Part shown: positions 50,515 to 59,493 of the stretch, one piece after another | Layout: each line of letters starts with the position of its first letter | How positions within the stretch are numbered: position 1 is the first letter of the stretch | DNA from: Arthrobacter cavernae | Lineage (GTDB): Bacteria > Actinomycetota > Actinomycetes > Actinomycetales > Micrococcaceae | Direction: 5' to 3' | DNA length: 64,000 nucleotides | Assembly (NCBI RefSeq): GCF_017368795.1 | Contig: NZ_JAFNLL010000014.1 | Coordinates: 1-64,000 of the forward strand | Position numbers and translations under genes: made by a program | Notes under the pieces: generated by a model | Seen by the model: the letters and a program-made list of their open reading frames with translations, nothing else | Told to the model about the DNA's origin: nothing | Databases searched by the model: none

Positions 50515-52098
50515 ATGGGAATGAAGGACGAAACTCCAGCTGCTCCGGTGCCGTCCGGGCAGGCCGAGGAAATCCACCCCGAACGGATCCAGATCGTGGC
50601 CGAGGGCCGCACTGTCAGCGAGCGCCTCTGGAACGAGGACCTTGCCCCGGCCCGGCACCGCAACTGGGGCGTCTTGAGCCTTTTCGCCCTGTGGATGTGC
50701 GACGTCCACAGCATTGCCGGCTACACCTTCGCAGCGGGCCTCTTCATCACCGGGCTGGTGGGCTGGCAGGTGTTCCTGGCCCTCGTCGTCGGCATCACGG
50801 TGGTCTTTTTTCTCATGAACTTCGCCGGAACCGCGGGACAGAAAACCGGGGTCCCGTACCCCGTTCTGGCCAGGATTTCCTTCGGGCTCTTCGGCGCCAA
50901 CCTCGCGGCGCTTATCAGGGCGGCCATCGCCATCGCGTGGTACGGGATCCAGACGTGGCTGGCCTCGGAAGCGGTGCTGGTACTGCTCTTCTCCATCTGG
51001 CCGGAGACGGCTCAATACGACGCCCCGGGCACCGGTGAATTCCTGGGGCTGACGCCGATCGCCTGGGCGGCGTTCCTGGTGCTGTGGGCCGTGCAGCTGC
51101 TGGTCATCCGCCGCGGCATGGAGACGGTACGGCGGTTCCAGGACTGGGCCGGTCCGGCCATCTGGGTGGCCATGTTCGCGCTCGCCATCTACATCGTGGT
51201 CCAGGCGGGCGACAAGTTCAGTCTGGCGATTCCCGGCGTCGCACCGCTGGACGGTGCCGCGGCCGTCAGCCAGTTCTTCGCCGCCATTGCCTTGACAGTC
51301 ACCTACTTCGCGGCCCTGCTGCTGAACTTCTGCGACTTCTCGAGGTTCTCACCCGACCGCAAGACGATCCTGCGCGGCAACTTCTGGGGACTGCCGGTGA
51401 ACTTCATCGCGTTCGCCCTGGTCACGGTGGTGGTGACGGCCGGTGCCGCCTCCTACTTCACCCAGGAGCAGTACCAAGGCCAGGACATCTTCAAGGTCAT
51501 CACCGATCCCGTGAACATTGTCAAGGCCATCGACAACCCCTGGATCACAGGCATCGCCGCGGTGACGTTCGTTGTGGCCACGATCGGCATCAATGTGGTG
51601 GCCAACTTCGTCTCGGCTTCGTACGACCTCGCCAACGTGGCGCCGCACCGGATCAACTTCCGGCGCGGTGGGCTCATCAGCGCTGTCCTGGCGATCGTGA
51701 TCCTGCCGTGGAACCTCTTCAGCAGCCCGGTGGTGATCGTGTACTTCCTCGGCGGCCTGGGCGCCCTCCTCGGCCCGTTGTTCGGCGTCATCTTCACCGA
51801 CTTCTTCCGGCTCCGGAAGCAGCGCTTCAAGCTTTCGGACCTCTACCACGAGGATAAGGAGGGCCACTACTACTACAGCAAGGGCTGGAACCCCAAGGCG
51901 CTCGCCGCCCTTGTTCCGGCCGCCCTCGTCGCCGGCATTATCGCGCTGGTTCCGGCCCTGCAGAACATCCTGCCCGGAGGCGCCGGCCTGGGCCCGTATT
52001 CCTGGTTCGTGGGCGCCGCGCTGGCGGCCGGAATCTACTACTACCTCACCCGCAATGACCCCGCGCTCCGGAAGGCCGTGGCCGAAGCCGACGATTAG
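50515..52098 (+). CDS. NCS1-family nucleobase/cofactor permease
   Basis: This membrane protein of about 527 residues has about twelve helices and the NCS1 pattern: RIQIVAEGRTVSERLWNEDL, WGVLSLFALWMCDVHSIAGY, GVPYPVLARISFGLFGANLA and NFCDFSRFSPDRKTILRGNF. NCS1 carriers take up cytosine, allantoin, uracil, thiamine, hydantoins or pyridoxine by proton or sodium symport. The exact substrate is open. The SD GGAGG fits the ATG at 50515 best; ATGs at 50512 and 50521 are close. Confidence 0.87.
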   Translation: MGMKDETPAAPVPSGQAEEIHPERIQIVAEGRTVSERLWNEDLAPARHRNWGVLSLFALWMCDVHSIAGYTFAAGLFITGLVGWQVFLALVVGITVVFFLMNFAGTAGQKTGVPYPVLARISFGLFGANLAALIRAAIAIAWYGIQTWLASEAVLVLLFSIWPETAQYDAPGTGEFLGLTPIAWAAFLVLWAVQLLVIRRGMETVRRFQDWAGPAIWVAMFALAIYIVVQAGDKFSLAIPGVAPLDGAAAVSQFFAAIALTVTYFAALLLNFCDFSRFSPDRKTILRGNFWGLPVNFIAFALVTVVVTAGAASYFTQEQYQGQDIFKVITDPVNIVKAIDNPWITGIAAVTFVVATIGINVVANFVSASYDLANVAPHRINFRRGGLISAVLAIVILPWNLFSSPVVIVYFLGGLGALLGPLFGVIFTDFFRLRKQRFKLSDLYHEDKEGHYYYSKGWNPKALAALVPAALVAGIIALVPALQNILPGGAGLGPYSWFVGAALAAGIYYYLTRNDPALRKAVAEADD

Positions 52099-52161
52099 GC
52101 CGCTCCGCCTGCCTGTCTTTCTGGCCGCACAGTCTTTCTGCCCGCACTGTCTCCTGGAGGG

Positions 52162-54255
52162 TCAGCCCGCGGGGAATTCCGCACCGAGCGCTGACAGCAC
52201 GCCGAAGGCTTTGGTCCGGATTTCCTCGTATTCGTCCTCCATGGAGGAATCGGCCGTGATGGCACCGCCGACGCCGAGGCTGAGCGTGCGCCGCCCGTCG
52301 CCGTCGGCGGCCATCACCAGGGTCCGGATCACGACGGCGAGGTCCGTGGCCGCATTCAGTGAGAAGTAGCCGATCGCCCCCGAGTAGACGCCCCGCGGGC
52401 CGGCTTCCAGGCGGTCCAGGATGGCCATGGTGCTGATCTTCGGCGCCCCGGTCATGGACCCGGCCGGGAAGGCGGCCGCGACGGCCTCGGCCCGCGGCGC
52501 CCCCGGGCGCAGGTGCGCGTCGATGGTGCTGACCATCTGGTGCACCGTGGCGTAGCTTTCGATCGCGCACAGCCTGCTCACGGTCACCGAGCCGGGGATG
52601 GCGAAGTGGCTCAGGTCGTTGCGGAGCAGGTCCACGATCATGATGTTCTCGGCCCGGTCCTTGAGCGAAGTGGCCAGGTCCTCGCGCAGCGCGGCGTCCG
52701 CCGCGGCATCCTCGGACCGACGGCGGGTGCCCTTGATCGGCTCGGCCCGCATGCCGCCGTCGGAGGCGATCCGCAGGAAACGCTCCGGCGAGGTGCTGGC
52801 GACGGCCAGGCCGCCGAAGCGCAGGTAGCTGGCGAACGGGGCGGGGTTGCGCCGTCGCATGGCCAGGTAGCTCTGCCACGGGTCCAGCCCGGGGTCCGCC
52901 GCCTCCAGGGTGGTGGTCAGGCAGACCTCGTAGCTGTTGCCCTCGTCGATCTCGTGCTGGGCATCGGCGATCTTGCCCTTGTACCCGGTGGCGGTGTCGC
53001 GGCTGCTGAACTCGAGCGGGAAAGCGGGGCTCCCGACGGCGGCCGTCGCCTCCGTGGGGGCGGCTTTGGCAGCGCGCGGGGCGGAGCTAGCCCGGACGGC
53101 CTCGCCCGCCAGCCGGAACCAGTCATCGGCGTCGGGGGCGTCCAGGGCGAGCAGCCAGACGGCCTGTTCGCGGTGGTCGATCACCACGGCCCGGCCCGCG
53201 AAAAGCAGGGCGGCGTCCGGCGTTGCGGAGCGGACGTCGCTCCCGCCGGTTTCGCGCTTGAGCTCGTAGCCGAGGTAGCCCAGCCAGCCGAGGGTGAACT
53301 GGCCCTCGTAGCCGCGCGGGGCGCGCACGGCGCGGCGCCCCCACACGGAGTCCAGCCAGCGGAAGAACGGCCCGCTGGTCTCCACGGTGGCGCAGCCGGC
53401 TGTCAGCCGGGTGGTACCCGAACTGTGCAGGACCGATTGGCCGAACGTCCCGGCGTCGTCGGCGAGGATGCTGAAGCGGCTGCGCTCGGCGGCCGGGCTG
53501 TGTGCCTCCGCAGCGGGGGCCCCGGCCGAGGCCGCGCCATGCACCGTGGCGGCGTTGGAGGAATCCAGCCACACGGCGTTGTCCGATGCCCCGTACAGGG
53601 CGTCGAAGAGGGCGGCGGCGTCCGGGACGGCGTCGATCTTCTCGGACCGCAGCTGCAGTCCGCGGCGCGCGTTGAGTTCGGGGGCCAGAACGGATGCCAG
53701 GGACGGCAGGTAGTTCAGGGCCTGCAGGATGTTGCCTGGAGCCTCGCCGTCGGCGTGGTTGAGCACGCGGATATCGGCGCTGCTCTGCACAGGATCCGAG
53801 TCCAGCCACTCCTGCTCTTGTGCGGCCCAGTCATCCCAGTACGGCTCATATGTGCTGCCATCGCGGTCCAGCGCCCGGCGGCGGCGTTCCTCGCCGGGGG
53901 CGTCCACCCATACGACGGCGTCCAGCATGGTCCGGGCGGCCTCCGCGGCGGCGCCCACACCTTCCACGATCACGATTTCGGCCGGCAGCGTCACACGCTG
54001 GGTGCCGTCGTAGTGCTTTTCCCAGTCCCAGCTGACCCACTCCGCGGCGGCGCCCTGGCTCAGGGGCGTCAGGACGGTGGTGATATAGCGTTCGATGCCC
54101 GCGGCCAGGCCGTTCCAGCCGGGGTAGATGTCCTCCAGGTGGAACAGCGACACCTTGTGATGCGCGCGGAGGCGGGTGGCCAGCTCAACGGCCAGGGTGG
54201 TCTTTCCTGCGCCGGACCGTCCATCGACGGCGATGATCACAGGTGCGGGGGTCAT
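52162..54255 (-). CDS. pabB: P-loop (uridine-kinase-like) domain fused to aminodeoxychorismate synthase component I
   Basis: This 697-residue protein has two parts. Residues ~1-190 form a P-loop kinase resembling uridine/phosphoribulokinase: Walker A GRSGAGKTT (Lys18) and EIVIVEGVGAAAEAA. Residues ~230-695 form the PabB/TrpE-like chorismate-binding domain: STSPERFLRIASDGGMRAEP, PIKGTRRR, AENIMIVDLLRNDLSHF, PAGSMTGAPKIST. PabB makes 4-amino-4-deoxychorismate, with glutamine amidotransferase PabA presumably encoded elsewhere; the kinase domain is unusual. The pabC-like gene is 4 kb away. It is the first gene after the phosphatase gene on the same strand. Confidence 0.85.
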   Translation of the reverse strand: MTPAPVIIAVDGRSGAGKTTLAVELATRLRAHHKVSLFHLEDIYPGWNGLAAGIERYITTVLTPLSQGAAAEWVSWDWEKHYDGTQRVTLPAEIVIVEGVGAAAEAARTMLDAVVWVDAPGEERRRRALDRDGSTYEPYWDDWAAQEQEWLDSDPVQSSADIRVLNHADGEAPGNILQALNYLPSLASVLAPELNARRGLQLRSEKIDAVPDAAALFDALYGASDNAVWLDSSNAATVHGAASAGAPAAEAHSPAAERSRFSILADDAGTFGQSVLHSSGTTRLTAGCATVETSGPFFRWLDSVWGRRAVRAPRGYEGQFTLGWLGYLGYELKRETGGSDVRSATPDAALLFAGRAVVIDHREQAVWLLALDAPDADDWFRLAGEAVRASSAPRAAKAAPTEATAAVGSPAFPLEFSSRDTATGYKGKIADAQHEIDEGNSYEVCLTTTLEAADPGLDPWQSYLAMRRRNPAPFASYLRFGGLAVASTSPERFLRIASDGGMRAEPIKGTRRRSEDAAADAALREDLATSLKDRAENIMIVDLLRNDLSHFAIPGSVTVSRLCAIESYATVHQMVSTIDAHLRPGAPRAEAVAAAFPAGSMTGAPKISTMAILDRLEAGPRGVYSGAIGYFSLNAATDLAVVIRTLVMAADGDGRRTLSLGVGGAITADSSMEDEYEEIRTKAFGVLSALGAEFPAG

Positions 54256-54344
54256 GAAATAGAGGTTACCTGCTTATGGTGGCGGCCACGGGCGTGCAGA
54301 AACTCACAAGACTCACATGAACTCACAAGGAATGCACCTGTACC

Positions 54345-54890
54345 TCAGGTCGAGACCCGTAACCTGGTGATGGCCGCGCTGGCGTGCTCCACAATGCCGG
54401 GAATGGCGGCCTGGATGAGGGTCCACGTGGAGTCGAAATCCTGGTGCCCGCCGTACCAGGGGTCCTCGATGCCCAGGTCCAGGGTGCTCCGGCCTGCCAT
54501 GGCGGGATCGAAGCTGCGCAGCATGCGGATCTTGGCGACAGATTCCCGGTCCGGGGCCGTCTCGTGGAGCCAGCCGTAGTGGTCCACGTCGAGGGCCAGG
54601 ATGAGCTCGCGCTCGCCGAACCATTCCTGCCGCCACGCGCGGGCAATATGGTGGGCCGAGGGAATGTGGTGCGCGTCGAGTTTCCGGGCCGCGCGGGGAT
54701 CTATGGGGTGTCCGGCCTCGTACGCGGTGGTCCCCGCGGAGTCGACCTGCACCTGCCCTCCCAGCCCTTGCGACTTCAGGGCCTCGGCCAGCATGAGCTC
54801 CGCCATGGGGGAGCGGCAGATGTTGCCGGTGCAGACAGTAATGATGCGGTATGGGCTCGACGCTGAGTACATGGTGCAAGCATCGTCCAT
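54345..54890 (-). CDS. Low-molecular-weight protein-tyrosine-phosphatase
   Basis: This protein of about 181 residues has the active-site loop VCTGNICRSPM with Cys20 and Arg26 (numbering from the first ATG) and the general-acid loop GIEDPWYGG with Asp. It removes phosphate from protein tyrosine. A second in-frame ATG seven codons on would give a more typical length. It lies between the ABC exporter and pabB on the same strand. Confidence 0.9.
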   Translation of the reverse strand: MDDACTMYSASSPYRIITVCTGNICRSPMAELMLAEALKSQGLGGQVQVDSAGTTAYEAGHPIDPRAARKLDAHHIPSAHHIARAWRQEWFGERELILALDVDHYGWLHETAPDRESVAKIRMLRSFDPAMAGRSTLDLGIEDPWYGGHQDFDSTWTLIQAAIPGIVEHASAAITRLRVST

Positions 54891-54990
54891 GCGGCCCGGT
54901 CTTGGCTAGACCCCGGGGGCCCCGGCAGTGGAATTCGTACAATCGATGGTGCGCGATCGCCGGGCGGTCCGGAATTTCGAAATCTCAGAG

Positions 54991-56631
54991 TCACGTACAG
55001 ACCAGATCCCGACGACGGTAGCCCGCCAACGCCGAGACAAGCAGCACCGCGGCAATCGCCAGCGTCCACCACACCGGCGACCAATCGGCGTCGGGCGCTG
55101 ACACATTGGGCACCACATGGAACGGGCTCGTGTTCAGCAGCCAGTCCGGGAGCTTCAGCACCGGGCCGAACATGGTCAGCAGGAGCCAGTACACCAGCAG
55201 CAGCCAGGCCAGCCCCCCGAGGCGGGGAGCCAGGCCCACCAGGGCCAGCGCGACGGCGGTGGCCAGCCACAGCGCCGGCAACTGGGCGAGGGCCTGCAGC
55301 AGGACCGTGCCCGTGTCCGCCGCGGAACCCGTCGCCTTCGCCCCGGCCGCCAGGGCCAGGGCGCCCGCCATCAGGCCCACCGCCGGCGCCAGGATGGCGA
55401 GGACCACCGTCGGCGTAAAGTATCCAAGGCGGGACAATGGCGCGGACAGCACCCACTCCGCCCGGCGTTCTTCCTCCTCCGCGTAGAAATGCAGGGCAAG
55501 GTGGATGCCGAAGGCCCCGCTGATCAGCGTCAGCACGAGCAGCAGCACGCCCACGAAAGCCATGAGCAGCTGCTCCTCGGTGGCCACCCGGAAGGCAATC
55601 ATCTGCTTGATGAAGGGGTTGTCCGCGAAGATGGTGGCCATGGTGCTGGTGACCAGTCCGTATACGGATCCCAGCGCCACCAGGCTCACGCCCCACGTCC
55701 AGAAGGCCCCGCGGTCCAGCCGCGAGGTGAGGCCCCAGATTCCGGCCCGGCCCTGCGCAGGGCCTGGCCGCCCTGGGATGAAACCCAGGCCGAAGTCCCG
55801 CCGGGAGCGCAGCCAGGCCGCCACCACCGTGAGGAGCGCGCCGGCCGCGGCGAGGAGGGCGAGGGGCCAGAAGTTGTTGTCCGTGGCTGGCCGGATCCGC
55901 TCCGCCCACCCCATGGGGTTGGTCCAGAGCAGCCAGCCGGCGTCAGCGAGGGTGTCGCCGAGCCCGCGCAGCAGGTAGCTGATGCCGAGCACGGACACGG
56001 CGAGCGTGTTGGCCGTCCGGGCCGCCGAGCCAAGCTGCGCCGTCACCGCGGCGACCCCGGCGAAGGCCACGCCCATCCCCGCCAACAAGGCGCCGAGGGC
56101 GAAGGCGCCCGACGGCGGGGCTCCCGCGGACGCAAGCGTCCCGCCCACCAGCAGTCCGACCGCGGCGGAGGCGAGCCAGGCCAGGAGGACGGCGGAGGCC
56201 AGCCTCGCGTGCTGGCCCACCACGCCGGAGTCCACAAGCTCGGCCTGCCCCGAGTCCTCGGCAGCACGGGTGTGCCGGGTGACGGCGTAGACCGCCATCA
56301 GCGCCACGAAGAACATGCTGAACATCTGGACGCGCCAGGTCACGAAGCCAATCGCCGTGGTGAGCTCCGCGGCGGGTCCGAACAGCAGCGTGAACGCGGG
56401 GTTGGTGCTCAAGGTGGCCTGGAGCAGCATGGCCTCGGCGGGTGAGGTGAAGATGGAGCCGTAGGCGGCGTAGGTGGCTGCGGGGATGGCCCCGAAAATC
56501 AGCAGCCAGGGAAGCAGCTTCCAGCGGTCCAGGCGGATGGCGTGCCGCAGCAGGGGCAGGGTACCGGTAAACCCTGTGCCGGTGAACCCTGTGCCGGCAA
56601 GCCTTGTGCCGCTGACTTGGATTCTGCTCAC
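54991..56631 (-). CDS. ABC exporter permease (ABC-2-like)
   Basis: This 546-residue membrane protein has about twelve helices in two similar halves, with WKLLPWLLIFGAIPAATYAA near the N-terminus, AFALGALLAGMGVAFAGVAA and TLISGAFGIHLALHFYAEEE in the middle. It pairs with the ATPase gene immediately upstream (4-bp overlap) as an ABC exporter of unknown substrate, perhaps a drug or lipid. The start region repeats the word TGFTG (GTRLAGTGFTGTGFTG). It lies downstream of the ATPase on the minus strand. Confidence 0.83.
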   Translation of the reverse strand: MSRIQVSGTRLAGTGFTGTGFTGTLPLLRHAIRLDRWKLLPWLLIFGAIPAATYAAYGSIFTSPAEAMLLQATLSTNPAFTLLFGPAAELTTAIGFVTWRVQMFSMFFVALMAVYAVTRHTRAAEDSGQAELVDSGVVGQHARLASAVLLAWLASAAVGLLVGGTLASAGAPPSGAFALGALLAGMGVAFAGVAAVTAQLGSAARTANTLAVSVLGISYLLRGLGDTLADAGWLLWTNPMGWAERIRPATDNNFWPLALLAAAGALLTVVAAWLRSRRDFGLGFIPGRPGPAQGRAGIWGLTSRLDRGAFWTWGVSLVALGSVYGLVTSTMATIFADNPFIKQMIAFRVATEEQLLMAFVGVLLLVLTLISGAFGIHLALHFYAEEEERRAEWVLSAPLSRLGYFTPTVVLAILAPAVGLMAGALALAAGAKATGSAADTGTVLLQALAQLPALWLATAVALALVGLAPRLGGLAWLLLVYWLLLTMFGPVLKLPDWLLNTSPFHVVPNVSAPDADWSPVWWTLAIAAVLLVSALAGYRRRDLVCT

Positions 56632-57557
56632 TCCGGGCGCCTCCCCTCGGCGTCGTCGGCGTCTTCGGGGTGGAGGCGCTCGCCGTAGTGCTGCAGGAAG
56701 AGGTCCTCCAAACTGGGCGGCGTGACGGTCAGGGCGCTGAGGCCGTGCAGGGCGAGGGCGCCCATGGCTGCCGCCAGCGAGCCGTCGTCGACGCTGAACC
56801 GCACGCGCCGGCCCTCGATCCTAAGATCGTCGACGCTGGGCAGCCCGCCGAGCGGGGCGGCGCCGTCGCTGAGCGTGGCGGTGACGTTGGTCCGGACGTG
56901 GCGGCGCATCTGCTCGAGGCTGGCCGTCTCCACCACTTTTCCCCGGCGGATGATGCTGATGCGGTCCGACAACGCCTCCACCTCGGCGAGGATGTGGCTG
57001 GAGAGCAGCACGCTGCGGCCGCGTGCCCTCTGCCGGCGGATCTCCTCGCGGAAGATCGCCTCCATGAGTGGATCCAAGCCCGCTGTGGGTTCGTCCAGGA
57101 TGAGGAGTTCGGCGTTCGACGACAAGGCCGCCACAATGGCCACCTTCTGCCGGTTGCCCTTGGAGTAGGCGTGGCCGCGCTTGGAGGGGTCCAGCTCGAA
57201 GGCCTCCAGGAGCTCCGCGCGCAGTTTCCGGTCCAGGCCGCCGCGGAGCCTGCCCAGCAGGTCGATCGCTTCGCCGCCCGTCAGGCTGGGCCACAGGCTG
57301 ACGTCCCCCGGCACGTAGGCGATGCGCCGGTGCAGCGGGACAACATCCCGCCACGGATCGCCGCCCAGTATTTCGACCCTGCCGGAATCGGCCCGCAGGA
57401 GGCCCAGCAGGATGCGGAGGGTGGTGGACTTGCCCGCACCGTTGGGGCCGAGGAAGCCGTGGACCTCGCCCTCGCGGACGTCAAGGTCCAGGCCGTCCAG
57501 GGCCCTGAATCCGCCGAAGGACTTGACGAGACCCGCGATGCTGACAGCAGCCGACAT
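56628..57557 (-). CDS. ABC transporter ATP-binding protein (exporter type)
   Basis: This 309-residue ATPase has Walker A GPNGAGKST at about residue 35, the signature YSKGNRQKV (the form found in DrrA/YhiH-like exporters), Walker B LLILDEPTAGLDP and the switch LSSHIL. It powers the permease encoded next, whose ATG overlaps its stop (ATGA). The C-terminal about 100 residues form the extra domain common in this group. Confidence 0.92.
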   Translation of the reverse strand: MSAAVSIAGLVKSFGGFRALDGLDLDVREGEVHGFLGPNGAGKSTTLRILLGLLRADSGRVEILGGDPWRDVVPLHRRIAYVPGDVSLWPSLTGGEAIDLLGRLRGGLDRKLRAELLEAFELDPSKRGHAYSKGNRQKVAIVAALSSNAELLILDEPTAGLDPLMEAIFREEIRRQRARGRSVLLSSHILAEVEALSDRISIIRRGKVVETASLEQMRRHVRTNVTATLSDGAAPLGGLPSVDDLRIEGRRVRFSVDDGSLAAAMGALALHGLSALTVTPPSLEDLFLQHYGERLHPEDADDAEGRRPE

Positions 57558-57590
57558 GCACTGAGCCTACGCTTGCCGCGCCGCCGCGGA

Positions 57591-57621
57591 CAGGCGCCGC
57601 AGGGGTTGCCTGCGGCGCCTG
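57591..57621 (-). terminator. Terminator between the FAD oxidase and the ABC exporter
   Basis: CAGGCGCCGCAGG and its complement form a perfect 13-bp stem with the loop GGTTG, 18 bases downstream of the FAD oxidase stop codon, on the minus strand. Confidence 0.72.
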
Positions 57622-57639
57622 TGGAACCGGGTGGGACAG

Positions 57640-59034
57640 CTACACGACGGCGGGTTCCACCACGTGGCCATGCCTGAAGAGGTTCTGCGGATCCAGGCTG
57701 GCCTTGGCCTCCACCAGCCGGTCATAGGCCTCGGGCGTCCACGCCCTGGCCCGGTCTGCGGCGTCACCGAAATGGCCGTGCAGGTTGACGAAACTGCCGC
57801 CCGTGGAGAACGGGGCCAGGGCCTCGCGGATCCGCGCGAATTCGCCGGGCAGCGCCTCCGCGAACGGCGGCACGGCCAGCCCGGCTCCGAAGAAGCTGAA
57901 GGCCGCGTCCCGTGGCCCGATGCAGTCGCCGCCTGCAGGCCTGGTGGACAGCTCGCCGCCCATGAGCCGTAGCTCGGCCAGCAGCAGCGGGCTCTCGACG
58001 CCGGGACCCAGCAGTTCCAGCAGGGCCTCAACGGCGTCGTCGTCCAGGCGCTCCATCATGAAGCCGCCTTCCCGGACAGGCACGGGCTGGTCCGGATCCT
58101 GGTGGATCGAGTCCACCTCCGAGTACGGCAGGGGGCGCACACTGTCCATGGCGATGGGCGCGCATTCCCGCATGGGCCGCAACAGTTCGGCCCCCTCGAA
58201 TTCCGTTCCCTGGTGCGCAAAGCGCAGGTGCATCACGAACTGCCCGCGCAGCGGTTCCGGCACCATTTCGAGATCGGGCAAGCGCAGGAAAGCGAGCGAC
58301 GCCGACACCTCAGCGGGGAGCGACTGCGCCCAGGCCTTGAACGCCGTGAGGACGTCCCGGGCATGCCCGCCTGGGTAGTAGATGCCGCCGGCGTAGAACT
58401 CTCCGAGCAGGAACAGCTTGAATTCCATGGCCGTGACAATGCCCAGGTTTCCCTTGCCGCCGCGCAGCAGGGAGAACAGCCGGGGATCGCCTCCCGCCGT
58501 GACCCGCTGCTGGGTGCCGTCCGCCGTCACCAGTTCAAAGGCAATCACGTGGTCGCTGGCGAAGCCGTACTTGCGGCCCATGACCGGCAGGCCGCCGCCC
58601 AGAGTGTAGCCCACCACTCCGACGTCGGTGGTGGAGCCGTGGAGGCCCATCAGTCCGAGCGGGCCCGCGGCGTCAACCACGGCCTTCCACTGGACGCCGG
58701 CGCCCACCCTGACGGTCATTTCGAGCGGATCGATCTCCAGTTCCTGCATGCGCCGGGTGCTGATGAGGAGCCCGCCCTGGATGGCATTGGTGGCGCCATG
58801 GCCGGTGGCCTGGACGGAGATCGAGAGGCTGCGTTGGGCCGCCCACGCAACTGCCACCGCGACGTCGTCGGCGTCCAGGGCCCCGACGACGACGTCGGGA
58901 GTGTGCCTGGTGGAGAGGTTGAAGGCCGCCACTTCGGCGTCAAAGCCAGGGTCCGCCGGCGTGAAGACCGGGCCGCGGACGCTGTAGCGAAGGGCAGAGA
59001 TTTCCTGGGCATCAATGAGGGGGAGCATAAGCAT
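57640..59034 (-). CDS. BBE/FAD-binding PCMH-type oxidoreductase
   Basis: This protein of about 464 residues is a flavoprotein oxidase of the berberine-bridge type. The FAD domain has SISVQATGHGATNAIQGGLL (the His-containing loop of PCMH enzymes), then VRVGAGVQWKAVVDAAGPLG, GVVGYTLGGGLPVMGRKYGF and GGKGNLGIVTAMEFKLF. The C-terminal substrate domain ends in SLDPQNLFRHGHVVEPA (the BBE tail). Substrates may be sugars, alcohols or secondary metabolites. The ATG at 59034 is chosen; the ATG at 59028 is equally supported. It is transcribed toward a strong hairpin. Confidence 0.83.
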   Translation of the reverse strand: MLMLPLIDAQEISALRYSVRGPVFTPADPGFDAEVAAFNLSTRHTPDVVVGALDADDVAVAVAWAAQRSLSISVQATGHGATNAIQGGLLISTRRMQELEIDPLEMTVRVGAGVQWKAVVDAAGPLGLMGLHGSTTDVGVVGYTLGGGLPVMGRKYGFASDHVIAFELVTADGTQQRVTAGGDPRLFSLLRGGKGNLGIVTAMEFKLFLLGEFYAGGIYYPGGHARDVLTAFKAWAQSLPAEVSASLAFLRLPDLEMVPEPLRGQFVMHLRFAHQGTEFEGAELLRPMRECAPIAMDSVRPLPYSEVDSIHQDPDQPVPVREGGFMMERLDDDAVEALLELLGPGVESPLLLAELRLMGGELSTRPAGGDCIGPRDAAFSFFGAGLAVPPFAEALPGEFARIREALAPFSTGGSFVNLHGHFGDAADRARAWTPEAYDRLVEAKASLDPQNLFRHGHVVEPAVV

Positions 59035-59493
59035 CTTTCGTGTTGAAGGACGGCTCCCAGCAAGCCTCAATCAGTTTATCCATCGAATAGATATGAGAGA
59101 AGGCTTTTAAATCACGCATAATCCCATTTGTTCCCCCCCGGCGCTTAACGGGGTGGCTTGTGAAAAAGTGAAATATCCGACTGTGACTGCCTGTGTACGG
59201 TAAGGATCGTTCGCAAGACACCGTATGAGGCTTCCCGGGGCACCCGGAAGCACGAGCATCGCCGTGTATCACTTGGCGTGTACGCACCAAAGTTACAGTT
59301 GCCTCCATTTGCGATACGCCACACGGCGAAGACCAGCCCCGTGGTTGAACCGAGGCAAACGGCGTGGCCAACAAGGGGTGGCCGTTTCTGGCGGAATCTT
59401 GCGCTAGCGTTGGGCTAATGCCCGCTGGCCCAGATCTGTCGGTTGAGGGGCAGATACCGCGCTATCAAGCGCTTTAAGGGGGATTTTAGCAAC
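59035..59493. other. Intergenic region between divergent FAD oxidase and lipoprotein genes
   Basis: This 459-bp gap is more A+T-rich than its neighbours and holds no supported gene. Small hairpins are seen at 59229-59252 (GCTTCC/GGAAGC) and around 59272-59291 (CTTGGCGTGTACGCACCAA, an imperfect palindrome, possibly an operator). The region from 59085 contains TTTATCCATCGAATAGATA, with TATC/GATA symmetry. Promoters for both flanking genes probably lie here. Confidence 0.5.

Noticed and set aside
54277..54340. Short ACTCACAAG-type direct repeats before the phosphatase 3' end
   Set aside because: Three imperfect 9-10-base words (ACTCACAAG, ACTCACATGA, ACTCACAAG) are too short to be assigned a function.
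56568..56631. Partial match of the ABC permease start to palindrome B (GGATTCTGCTCA)
   Set aside because: Only one arm of about 12 bases is present without a partner, so it is most likely coincidence.
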